Source of the DNA: Bacteroidota bacterium
Lineage (GTDB): Bacteria > Bacteroidota > Bacteroidia > Chitinophagales > Saprospiraceae
Assembly: GCA_018969455.1 (NCBI GenBank)
Contig: JAGWYI010000332.1
Span: 1 to 5,143, forward strand
DNA length: 5,143 nucleotides
Direction of reading: 5' to 3'
The notes under the pieces were generated by a model. That model worked only from the letters and a program-made list of their open reading frames with translations, was not told where the DNA came from and searched no databases. Below, piece after piece: positions 1 through 5,143 of the stretch; the stretch's first letter is position 1; every line of letters starts with the position of its first letter. Position numbers and translations under genes: made by a program.

Positions 1-1
1 C

Positions 2-733
2 AATAAAAAGGCTATGCAAATGGCCGACTTCCCTTTTGTTGGGCATACCGAATACATCTCCAATGCATTTGGCGGCAAAAATGCCCTGATGCTCATGGTT
101 TCTGATTCTTTACGCATCGGGCTGGTTACCAACCATTTGCCTTTAAAAAATGTGGCAGAATCCATTACCCGGGAAAAGGTGCTGAAAAAAATTCTGGTAA
201 TGTCGGAAACGCTCAAAATTGATTTTAATCTGGAACGTCCTACCATCGCGGTGCTGGGATTAAATCCGCATGCAGGCGACGAAGGGGCGATCGGTCAGGA
301 AGAGCTGGAATACATTCGGCCCGCCATCGAGGACGCTAAAGCCAAAGGAGTTATGGCATTTGGGCCTTTCCCGGCCGACGGTTTTTTCGGATCGGGTCAA
401 TACCATAAATTTGACGGGATTCTGGCTATGTACCACGATCAGGGGCTGGCGCCGTTCAAAGCGCTCTCTTTCGGCGCCGGGGTGAATTATACAGCGGGAT
501 TGTCTATTGTGCGTACATCACCCGATCATGGCACCGCTTACGATATTGCAGGGAAAGGCGAAGCCGACGAACGCTCTTTCATCCAGGCCCTCTATTTGAG
601 TGTGGAAGTTGTACGGAATCGGAATGAATACCTGGAAATGCATGCCAATTCACTGGAACGCCGAAAACAAAAAGCACTTGAAAGCGAAACCGGAGAAGAT
701 GAAATTCTGGAAGAAGTAATTCCGGAAGATTAG
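2..733 (+). CDS. pdxA: 4-hydroxythreonine-4-phosphate dehydrogenase PdxA, C-terminal part (runs off left edge)
   Basis: PdxA oxidises 4-phosphohydroxy-L-threonine with NAD+ in the DXP-dependent pathway to pyridoxal 5'-phosphate. It is a cytoplasmic, metal-dependent homodimer. The frame is open to the left edge, so the Met at position 14 is internal and roughly 100 N-terminal residues are missing. Counting from that Met, the visible part shows the family blocks in order: FPFVGHTEY (His11), TNHLPLKNV (His41), GLNPHAGDEG (His86), GPFPADGFF (116-125), AMYHDQGLAPFK (His141) and RTSPDHGTAYDIAGKG (167-182). The conserved histidines include the divalent-metal ligands known from the family. The normal fold ends near residue 205. 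It is followed by a charged tail of about 30 residues that becomes strongly Glu/Asp-rich after residue 223. Whether other B6 or housekeeping genes lie upstream cannot be seen. Identity is very secure; only the start is unknown. Confidence 0.96.
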   Translation, partial: NKKAMQMADFPFVGHTEYISNAFGGKNALMLMVSDSLRIGLVTNHLPLKNVAESITREKVLKKILVMSETLKIDFNLERPTIAVLGLNPHAGDEGAIGQEELEYIRPAIEDAKAKGVMAFGPFPADGFFGSGQYHKFDGILAMYHDQGLAPFKALSFGAGVNYTAGLSIVRTSPDHGTAYDIAGKGEADERSFIQALYLSVEVVRNRNEYLEMHANSLERRKQKALESETGEDEILEEVIPED

Positions 734-738
734 TCAAC

Positions 739-780
739 GGCGCCTCAAAATTCAATTATACCTCTTGCAGGGCGCTTTTA
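739..780 (+). terminator. Candidate intrinsic terminator after pdxA
   Basis: Six bases after the pdxA stop, GCGCC (740-744) can pair with GGCGC (771-775). G-T pairs flank this core at 739/776 and 745/770, and TTTT (776-779) follows. The stem is GC-rich, but the loop is long (24 bases) and the T tract is short, so this is plausible rather than convincing. The right arm has a second possible partner further downstream (see the repeat at 751-839). Confidence 0.4.
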
Positions 781-839
781 GGTATGGCCTTCGGTATAAA
801 TAATTGAAAATCAATATTTTGTGAAAGCGAATGCGCCCT
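751..839 (+). repeat. Interleaved inverted repeats in the pdxA-kinase gap
   Basis: Two inverted repeats are interlocked. TTCAATTATACC (751-762) pairs fully with GGTATA plus ATTGAA (793-798 and 803-808), leaving AATA (799-802) as a bulge. AGGGCGC (769-775) pairs perfectly with GCGCCCT (833-839). The arm order A-B-A'-B' is that of a pseudoknot, and arm B also overlaps the right arm of the candidate terminator. This matches no riboswitch class I recognise. The rest of this 205-base gap shows no gene. A role in RNA folding is inferred from pairing alone and may be chance. Confidence 0.35.
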
Positions 840-938
840 TCCAGGTGGCATTCCAAAACATATCCTGATCAACCAATTGCTGCGCATGACTCCTTGCCGC
901 ATCCTGAACAACTTTGCTTACTCAATACATCCAATTCT

Positions 939-1679
939 ATGAATACCATCCTTGGCATCGACGTTGGCGCTTCCGGCATTAAAGGCGCACTGGTTGATCT
1001 TGAAAACGGAAAATTATTTGGTGAACGCTTCCGGGTACCCACCCCGCAACCTTCCACTCCTGCCGCTATGGCCACCGCTTTTGCAGAAATAACCGATTAC
1101 TTCGACTATAAAGGCGTGGTAGGCTGCGGATTTCCAGCGCTTGTAAAAAATGGGATTGCTCATTCGGCTGCCAACATTGATAAAAGTTGGATTGGCGTAA
1201 ATGTAGAGCAGGTTTTCGGTGATGCCACCGGCGATCGCGTATGTGTCACCAACGATGCCGATGCAGCAGGAATGGCAGAGATGCGCTATGGAAAAGGAAA
1301 AGGAGAAACCGGGCTGGTTATCCTGATAACCATTGGAACCGGGCTGGGTACTGCCATTTTTTACAAAGGACTTATGATTCCCAATACTGAATTGGGCCAT
1401 TTGAAATGGAACAACGGGAAATCGGTTGAATTGTATTGCTCTTCAGGCGCACGTGAGCGCCTGAAAATTAGCCGAAAGGAATGGGCCGACCGTTTTAATG
1501 AATACCTTCAACACCTCGAATTGCTTTTTTCACCCGATTTGTTCATCCTGGGCGGCGGGGAAAGCAAGTTTTTTGAAAACTACAAAGAACAATTGCACGT
1601 AAAAGCGCGGGTCGAGCCCGCCCAGCTGCTTAACAACGCCGGAATCATCGGCGCTGCCGCCTACGCTGCCGAAATGTAA
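939..1679 (+). CDS. ppgK: ROK-family polyphosphate glucokinase (PPGK-like)
   Basis: The product is a cytoplasmic sugar kinase that most likely phosphorylates glucose to glucose 6-phosphate with inorganic polyphosphate, and perhaps ATP, as donor. Its 246 residues match the usual PPGK length (about 250). The phosphate-1 loop is GIDVGASGIKG (6-16). Next come the PPGK-typical GFPALVKNG (64-72) and AANIDKSWIG (77-86), then TNDADAAGMAE (104-114) with Asp107 as the expected catalytic base. After these lie TIGTGLG (131-137), PNTELGHL (148-155) with Glu151 and His154 at the sugar site, and LFILGGGESK (201-210) near the adenosine or phosphate site. NNAGIIGAAA closes the fold. The zinc-binding CxCG motif of many ROK proteins is absent, as in PPGKs. 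An in-frame ATG at 831 would add 36 residues with no family character. The ATG at 939 puts the phosphate loop right at the N-terminus, as expected. No Shine-Dalgarno is seen. Donor preference cannot be read from sequence; a plain ATP glucokinase is the main alternative. Confidence 0.88.
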   Translation: MNTILGIDVGASGIKGALVDLENGKLFGERFRVPTPQPSTPAAMATAFAEITDYFDYKGVVGCGFPALVKNGIAHSAANIDKSWIGVNVEQVFGDATGDRVCVTNDADAAGMAEMRYGKGKGETGLVILITIGTGLGTAIFYKGLMIPNTELGHLKWNNGKSVELYCSSGARERLKISRKEWADRFNEYLQHLELLFSPDLFILGGGESKFFENYKEQLHVKARVEPAQLLNNAGIIGAAAYAAEM

Positions 1680-1724
1680 TTAGGTGTAGGCTTATTGCCT
1701 TTCCGGGATTCGTACGCCCTAATT
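1678..1724. repeat. Inverted repeat between convergent kinase and tatC genes
   Basis: The 55-base convergent gap holds AATTAGG (1678-1684, overlapping the kinase stop codon) and its exact complement CCTAATT (1718-1724). A smaller hairpin, AGGC-TTATT-GCCT (1688-1700), sits between the arms. The symmetry could let it act on both strands, and the position between two gene ends suits transcription termination. No T tract follows either side, so it is not a standard intrinsic terminator. Confidence 0.35.
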
Positions 1725-1734
1725 TCTGCCCAAT

Positions 1735-2610
1735 TTAATCCTGGTCGGAAACAATCAAGTCGCGAGGGGTATTGGCCGCTGCCGCTCGCTTGCGTTGTAC
1801 CCGGGCAACCACCAAGATGCTGATTTCGTACAATCCCCACAAGGGAACCGCCACCAAGGTTTGGGAAACTACATCCGGCGGAGTGATAATGGCCGCAATA
1901 ATGAGAATGACAACAATGGCATGCCGTCGATAATTGCGCATGAAAGCGGCTCCAATGATGCCAATACGCGCCAAAAAATAGGCTACCACCGGCATCTCAA
2001 AAATCAGACCTGTTGGCAAGGTGAACATGGTCATGTAAGTGACATAGGAGTCGAGTGTGGGGGCAACCACCAAACCGTCTACTGTGTATCCAGCCAAAAA
2101 ACTGATGGAAAAAGGCGCAATGATAAAATAGCCAAATAAAACGCCCAGTAAAAACAAGCCAGAACAAATAAACACTACGCCTCGAACGGCTTTTTGCTCT
2201 GTTTCAAGCAAACCGGGTTTGATAAATTTCCAGAATTGCCAAAATACATAGGGGAATGCCCCAATCAATCCCAGCCAAAAAGACACAAACAAGTGCTGCA
2301 TAAGCACTTCCCCAAGTTGCCGGGTTATCAAGTCGAACTTTGGAGGGGTGAAACACATGCTCTCTCCCAAGCCCATACTGTGCGAACCCCAGCAAAGCAA
2401 TCGATAAGTGGGAAACTCCGGATAGCGAGGCCCGAATAACAAGGTGCCAAAAACAAAGTCTTTGTTGACAAAAAATAGGATGCCCACAGCAAAAATGCCT
2501 GCGACTGAGCGCAAGATGGTCACGCGTAATTCCGCCACATGCTCGAAAAAGGTCATTTCTCCTTTTTGCTCCTTCATGCGCTCCAATTCATGTTGTTGAT
2601 CCAGTGCCAT
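1735..2610 (-). CDS. tatC: Sec-independent protein translocase subunit TatC
   Basis: TatC is the inner-membrane subunit that recognises twin-arginine signal peptides and nucleates the Tat pore with TatA-type proteins, exporting folded proteins. The 291-residue product shows the family pattern: cytoplasmic MTFFEHVAELR (19-29) and TM1 (about 31-49). A long periplasmic loop with FTPPKFDL (87-94) precedes TM2 (about 104-127). The cytoplasmic FIKPGLLETEQK (129-140) carries the acidic patch used in signal binding. TM3 (143-167), TM4 (189-211), TM5 (227-242) and TM6 (248-268) follow, with the hallmark ITPPDVVSQTLVAVPLW at 242-258. The first periplasmic loop is longer than in E. coli TatC and holds Cys73 and Cys86. 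The tail is basic, then acidic. The start at 2610 is the most upstream; Met12 and Met19 are alternatives, and Met19 would leave almost no tail before the conserved block. No tatA or tatB is adjacent, so these must lie elsewhere. The gene converges with the kinase and diverges from the barrel gene. Confidence 0.97.
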   Translation of the reverse strand: MALDQQHELERMKEQKGEMTFFEHVAELRVTILRSVAGIFAVGILFFVNKDFVFGTLLFGPRYPEFPTYRLLCWGSHSMGLGESMCFTPPKFDLITRQLGEVLMQHLFVSFWLGLIGAFPYVFWQFWKFIKPGLLETEQKAVRGVVFICSGLFLLGVLFGYFIIAPFSISFLAGYTVDGLVVAPTLDSYVTYMTMFTLPTGLIFEMPVVAYFLARIGIIGAAFMRNYRRHAIVVILIIAAIITPPDVVSQTLVAVPLWGLYEISILVVARVQRKRAAAANTPRDLIVSDQD

Positions 2611-2645
2611 GCCGTAATTCTGTTGATAATATGGATAAGTCGCAG

Positions 2646-2653
2646 CAAAGGTA
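2646..2653 (-). promoter_or_regulatory. Candidate Bacteroidota -7 box for tatC
   Basis: On the minus strand these bases read TACCTTTG, a perfect match to the Bacteroidota -7 consensus TAnnTTTG. They lie 35 bases upstream of the tatC ATG, giving a leader of about 28-30 bases. No clear -33 TTG occurs at the expected spacing, so the call rests on one box and its position. Confidence 0.45.
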
Positions 2654-2768
2654 AAATCTTAAGCCGCAGCGCCGAATATAAACGTAGAAAGTTGCTTCTG
2701 CGCGTAAACGATTCTGTAAAAAAAAATGGGGAAAACGCAGTTTGAGGTGTTTTAATGCTGTTAATTTA

Positions 2769-2776
2769 TACATTTG
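2769..2776 (+). promoter_or_regulatory. Upstream candidate -7 box for the barrel gene
   Basis: TACATTTG matches the -7 consensus TAnnTTTG. The nearest TTTG upstream (2741-2744) is 24 bases away, longer than the usual 19 or so. A transcript from here would have a leader of about 95 bases. It would be a second, tandem promoter to the one at 2832-2861. Confidence 0.35.
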
Positions 2777-2831
2777 CACAATTCGCTATCTGATTTTGAA
2801 GTTTTTCATAGATCCGAATGGCTTTTTATCC

Positions 2832-2861
2832 TTGCATTGAAATTGTTTTAATCTACATTTG
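2832..2861 (+). promoter_or_regulatory. Candidate Bacteroidota promoter (-33 and -7 boxes) for the barrel gene
   Basis: TTG (2832-2834) is followed after exactly 19 bases by TACATTTG (2854-2861). Both boxes and the spacing fit the Bacteroidota housekeeping promoter. The expected transcript start near 2866-2870 leaves only about 10 bases before the ATG at 2878, an unusually short leader. Confidence 0.5.
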
Positions 2862-2877
2862 TTTCCGCTGAACAAAC

Positions 2878-3582
2878 ATGAACAAGCATTTCTCCTTAGT
2901 TCTTCTGGTATTGCTATGTGCTCAATTGCATGCTCAAAAACGCACAAAAGACAAATATCTGGAAGTTGGTTTTTTATTTGGGCTCACCAATTATTCGGGC
3001 GATGTCGCCGAAAGAGCCATTGAAATTTCAGAAACCCAGCCCGGCTATGGTATTTTTGTACGATACCATCTCAATCCGAAATTGGCCTTGAATGCCCATG
3101 TTTACACGGGTTCTATTAAAGGCGACGATAAAAACTCACCTGTGCTGTATGATCGAAAATTCCGATTTACAACAAATATTCTGGAATCGGCGCTCATCGG
3201 CGAATGGCACTTTATGGGTAAGTCCCGGTATTCCAACACGGGCATCCGGAATCTGAACTTTTCCCCTTATTTATTTCTGGGCGTTGGCGCCACTTTTGTA
3301 TCGGTGGCAACCGAATATTACGGACCGCCTGAAAAAAGAAATGATTATCTCAGGGTTCCTTTTCCGGAAGACAATTTAAAAGACAAATTTTTTCTATTGC
3401 CCATGGGTGTAGGGTTAAAAGCCGACATACTGGATCGTTTTGTGCTAGGCGTGGATGTGGGCTGGCGTCCGGTATTCTCCGACGATTTGGATGGCGTACG
3501 CATCAACGGAAATCAAAATCTGAGCGATTGGTACTATTTTGTTGGTATTACAGCCTCCTTTATTTTAACGGGTGGGCGATAA
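2878..3582 (+). CDS. Outer-membrane beta-barrel protein, DUF6089-like
   Basis: This is a 234-residue secreted protein with no known biochemical role. Residues 1-19 form a Sec signal peptide (MNKH, a leucine-rich core, LHA before Gln20). Cys14 does not make a lipobox, because Leu rather than Gly, Ala or Ser precedes it, so this is probably not a lipoprotein. The mature part alternates short amphipathic strands with polar loops, as in an eight-to-ten-strand barrel. It carries GFLFGLTNYSGDVAE (31-45), GYGIFVRYHLNPKLALNAHV (56-75), SPYLFLGVGATFV (129-141), FLLPMGVGLKADI (172-184), GVDVGWRPVFSDDLDGV (191-207) and the closing strand YFVGITASFIL (220-230). The N-terminal G-x-x-x-Y-x-G-D block and the late GWR-x-x-F-x-D-x-L-D block recall DUF6089 proteins of Bacteroidota; this is from memory of the family, without a search. 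Purine-rich ribosome binding sequence is lacking. Two candidate promoters precede it and a terminator follows, so it is probably monocistronic. Confidence 0.88.
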   Translation: MNKHFSLVLLVLLCAQLHAQKRTKDKYLEVGFLFGLTNYSGDVAERAIEISETQPGYGIFVRYHLNPKLALNAHVYTGSIKGDDKNSPVLYDRKFRFTTNILESALIGEWHFMGKSRYSNTGIRNLNFSPYLFLGVGATFVSVATEYYGPPEKRNDYLRVPFPEDNLKDKFFLLPMGVGLKADILDRFVLGVDVGWRPVFSDDLDGVRINGNQNLSDWYYFVGITASFILTGGR

Positions 3583-3607
3583 TGGTTTTTACCATCAACG
3601 CCTTTTT
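3575..3607 (+). terminator. Intrinsic terminator of the barrel gene
   Basis: The arms 3575-3586 and 3591-3602 fold around a TTTT loop. ATGGT pairs with ACCAT, there is one further T-A pair between two mismatches (3581/3596 and 3579/3598), and GGCG pairs with CGCC at the base. Five T residues (3603-3607) follow at once. The stem begins inside the last codons of the barrel gene and contains its stop codon (3580-3582). This is a standard rho-independent design. Confidence 0.7.
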
Positions 3608-3643
3608 CAGCTAGTTTGGTCGAAATCGATCCAACAAGAATGG

Positions 3644-3678
3644 GTTGTGCTCGTTTATTCGCACAGGCACAACGGTGC
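3644..3678. repeat. Short competing inverted repeats upstream of the TPR gene
   Basis: GTTGTGC (3644-3650) and GCACAAC (3667-3673) are perfect complements 16 bases apart. GCAC (3667-3670) can instead pair with GTGC (3675-3678). The repeat lies about 65 bases upstream of the candidate -7 box at 3738. It could be an operator-like site, but it is short enough to be chance. The rest of the 190-base gap shows no gene. Confidence 0.2.
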
Positions 3679-3737
3679 GCTTGGGCCATTTGGCAGATTT
3701 ATCCTGCTGTAGCACTGGCGCTTCCGTTCAATGTCTG

Positions 3738-3745
3738 TACTTTTG
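3738..3745 (+). promoter_or_regulatory. Candidate Bacteroidota -7 box for the TPR gene
   Basis: TACTTTTG fits TAnnTTTG and lies 27 bases before the ATG at 3773, implying a leader of about 20 bases. The -33 position holds only CTGG (3715-3718), a weak match. The terminator upstream at 3575-3607 makes a separate promoter here likely. Confidence 0.45.
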
Positions 3746-3772
3746 CTCCTTTAAGCGTGTTTTTTGATTCAT

Positions 3773-5143
3773 ATGAAGCGATTGCGTATTGTTGTTCTGG
3801 TTTTAGGAGGTATATTCCTTGCTTTAGGTTCCTATGCACAGGATCCCAATCTGGCCGCTCAGTATTTTTCCAACGGCGAATTTGAAAAAGCAGCAGCCTT
3901 GTACGAACAGTTGGCAGACAGAGACAGCCGGAACGAGTCCTTTTTCGACCGATACATCGAGTCATTGTCTAACCTGGGGCGTTACGATGATTGCGAAAAG
4001 GCCTTAAAAAAACAGATTAAGCGCAGTCCGGAAAACACGCTTTTGTATGTTACCTATGGCCTATTGTGTGAAAAACAGGGCAAAGAAGCCCAGGCAAAGG
4101 AACAATTTGACCGAGCCATCGAGCGGATGTCGGTCGATTTTGCCTCCGTAACCCGTATCGCTGCCGCTTTTGAAAAAGCCTCAAAGTTTGATTACGCGAT
4201 CAAAGCCTATGAACATGGAACGCAATCGGTACGCGATCCCAATCGATTTGCTTATAACCTGGGCGAACTTTATCGGCGGAAAGGCGACACCGCCCAAATG
4301 ATATCCTATTACCTGAATGCCATTGAGGCCGATCCCGGGAAATTGAACCTTATAGAGACCCTGGTTGCCCGTTTTTTGCCTACTGCGGATTATTCGATAC
4401 TTCAATCCCAATTATATGCCCGGATACAACAAGCAGAAAACCCCGATTTTATCGAGTTATTGGCTTGGTCATTTGTGCAAAAAAAGGACTTTAAAGGTGC
4501 ATTGCGACAGTATAAAGCACTCGATAAACGCCTCGGCGAAAGTGGTCAGCGTGTATATGGCATTGCTTCAGATGCAGAAGAAGCAAGAGATTATGATGCT
4601 GCAATTTCCGGATATGAATACATTATCGCCGAGAAGGGCCAGATGAATCCTTACTTTTTTGAAGCCAAGCAAGCCTTGATGGGGTGCAGACGGAAAAAAA
4701 TAACGGAAGGATTTTCTTATACCCCGGCTGAGCTGACCCAACTGGAAACAGATTATGAAAGTTTTCTGGCGCAATACGGTCGAGGACGCCAATCGGCAGT
4801 TTTGATTTTGCAACAAGCCGAACTGGAAGCCTTGTATCTCAAAAACCTGCCCAAAGCCATTGCTCTGTTGGAGGAAGTAAAAAATTTCCCCGGTATGGAG
4901 CGCAACCTGCTGGCACGAGTTAAAATTAATTTGGCCGATTACTACTTGATGAATGGCGATATTTGGGAAAGTACCCTACTTTACAGCCAGGTCGACAAAG
5001 ATTTCAAAGAGGAGCAACTGGGGCAGGAGGCGCGTTTCAAAAATGCCCGCTTGTCGTATTACAATGGAGATTTTCAATGGGCACAGGCCCAATTTGATGT
5101 ATTAAAAGCCTCTACCTCCAAATTAATTTCCAATGACGCCATC
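3773..5143 (+). CDS. Secreted tetratricopeptide-repeat protein, N-terminal 457 residues (runs off right edge)
   Basis: The frame is open from the ATG at 3773 to the window end with no stop: 457 codons. Residues 1-22 are a Sec signal peptide (MKRLR, hydrophobic core, SYA before Gln23), so the protein is exported to the periplasm or outer-membrane face. The rest is almost entirely helical TPR-like repeats, with units near 26-57, 58-87, 89-121, 125-155, 157-188, 226-254, 259-288, 341-372, 379-410 and 415-445. They show the usual small residue and Tyr/Leu spacing, for example NGEFEKAAALYEQL (34-47) and RDYDAAISGYEYII (272-285). Residues 305-340 break the pattern and may be a linker. TPR arrays bind other proteins; the partner is not shown here. 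The domain order recalls long periplasmic TPR proteins widespread in Bacteroidota, of roughly 600 residues by memory, so perhaps a quarter is missing. An overlapping frame starting at 3616 is a shadow without family features. Function beyond a protein-binding scaffold is unknown. Confidence 0.93.
   Translation, partial: MKRLRIVVLVLGGIFLALGSYAQDPNLAAQYFSNGEFEKAAALYEQLADRDSRNESFFDRYIESLSNLGRYDDCEKALKKQIKRSPENTLLYVTYGLLCEKQGKEAQAKEQFDRAIERMSVDFASVTRIAAAFEKASKFDYAIKAYEHGTQSVRDPNRFAYNLGELYRRKGDTAQMISYYLNAIEADPGKLNLIETLVARFLPTADYSILQSQLYARIQQAENPDFIELLAWSFVQKKDFKGALRQYKALDKRLGESGQRVYGIASDAEEARDYDAAISGYEYIIAEKGQMNPYFFEAKQALMGCRRKKITEGFSYTPAELTQLETDYESFLAQYGRGRQSAVLILQQAELEALYLKNLPKAIALLEEVKNFPGMERNLLARVKINLADYYLMNGDIWESTLLYSQVDKDFKEEQLGQEARFKNARLSYYNGDFQWAQAQFDVLKASTSKLISNDAI

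Noticed and set aside
814..916. Promoter boxes for the kinase near 814-821 (ATATTTTG) and 909-916 (CAACTTTG)
   Set aside because: Both have mismatches to TAnnTTTG, and the -33 spacing was checked and found too long for the second box. They are too weak to annotate.
831..938. N-terminal extension of the kinase from the ATG at 831
   Set aside because: The 36 extra residues have no ROK-family character, and the phosphate-binding loop belongs at the N-terminus, right after the ATG at 939.
1795..2439. Plus-strand open frames lying across tatC (1795-2139 and 2194-2439)
   Set aside because: They are antisense to a strongly conserved gene and show low-complexity, unfamily-like composition. They are shadows.
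2539..2779. Small open frames in the tatC-barrel gap (2539-2745 plus, 2588-2779 minus)
   Set aside because: Each overlaps the 5' end of tatC, has no recognisable domain, and covers the promoter boxes and an A9 run (2718-2726).
2917..2919. Cys14 of the barrel protein as a lipoprotein anchor
   Set aside because: The preceding residues are Val-Leu-Leu, and a lipobox needs a small residue directly before Cys. The LHA/Q site fits ordinary signal peptidase I cleavage.
3616..3885. Open frame of 89 codons overlapping the start of the TPR gene
   Set aside because: It is Cys- and Phe-rich without a recognisable domain, and overlaps the signal peptide and first repeat of a much longer, clearly coding frame.
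1..5143. Mobile elements, CRISPR arrays, tRNA or rRNA genes, defence or biosynthetic systems
   Set aside because: I saw no transposase or integrase motifs, regularly spaced repeats, tRNA-like cloverleaf or CCA end, and no unrecognised multi-gene cluster. Nearly all the sequence is explained by five genes and short gaps.

Overview
The window looks like ordinary chromosomal DNA of a member of the Bacteroidota. Three things point there. The intergenic regions carry Bacteroidota-type -7 boxes (TAnnTTTG). None of the four visible start codons has a Shine-Dalgarno sequence in front of it. The outer-membrane protein gene looks like a Bacteroidota-restricted barrel family (DUF6089-like). A placement near Saprospiria or Chitinophagia is a guess from the feel of the proteins, not something the sequence proves.

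Layout, left to right. (1) Positions 2-733, plus strand: the C-terminal two thirds or so of PdxA, 4-hydroxythreonine-4-phosphate dehydrogenase of vitamin B6 synthesis, entering from the left edge. (2) 734-938: a 205-base gap with a possible terminator and several interleaved inverted repeats. (3) 939-1679, plus: a ROK-family sugar kinase with the hallmarks of polyphosphate glucokinase. (4) 1680-1734: a short convergent gap with a weak inverted repeat. (5) 1735-2610, minus: TatC, the core membrane receptor of the twin-arginine translocase. (6) 2611-2877: a divergent promoter region with one candidate box for tatC and two for the gene to the right. (7) 2878-3582, plus: a secreted small outer-membrane beta-barrel, closed by a good intrinsic terminator. 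(8) 3583-3772: a gap with a candidate promoter. (9) 3773 to the right edge, plus: a secreted tetratricopeptide-repeat protein, 457 codons visible and still open.

The genes do not form one pathway. PdxA and the glucokinase are cytoplasmic metabolic enzymes, TatC is inner-membrane export machinery, and the last two encode envelope proteins that probably cross by the Sec route, since neither signal peptide has a twin arginine. The spacing and the terminator suggest mostly single-gene transcription units. I found no phage, transposon, CRISPR, tRNA, rRNA or defence genes, and no sign of a new multi-gene system. The most unusual items are the possible alternative RNA structures between pdxA and the kinase, and the tandem promoter boxes before the barrel gene.
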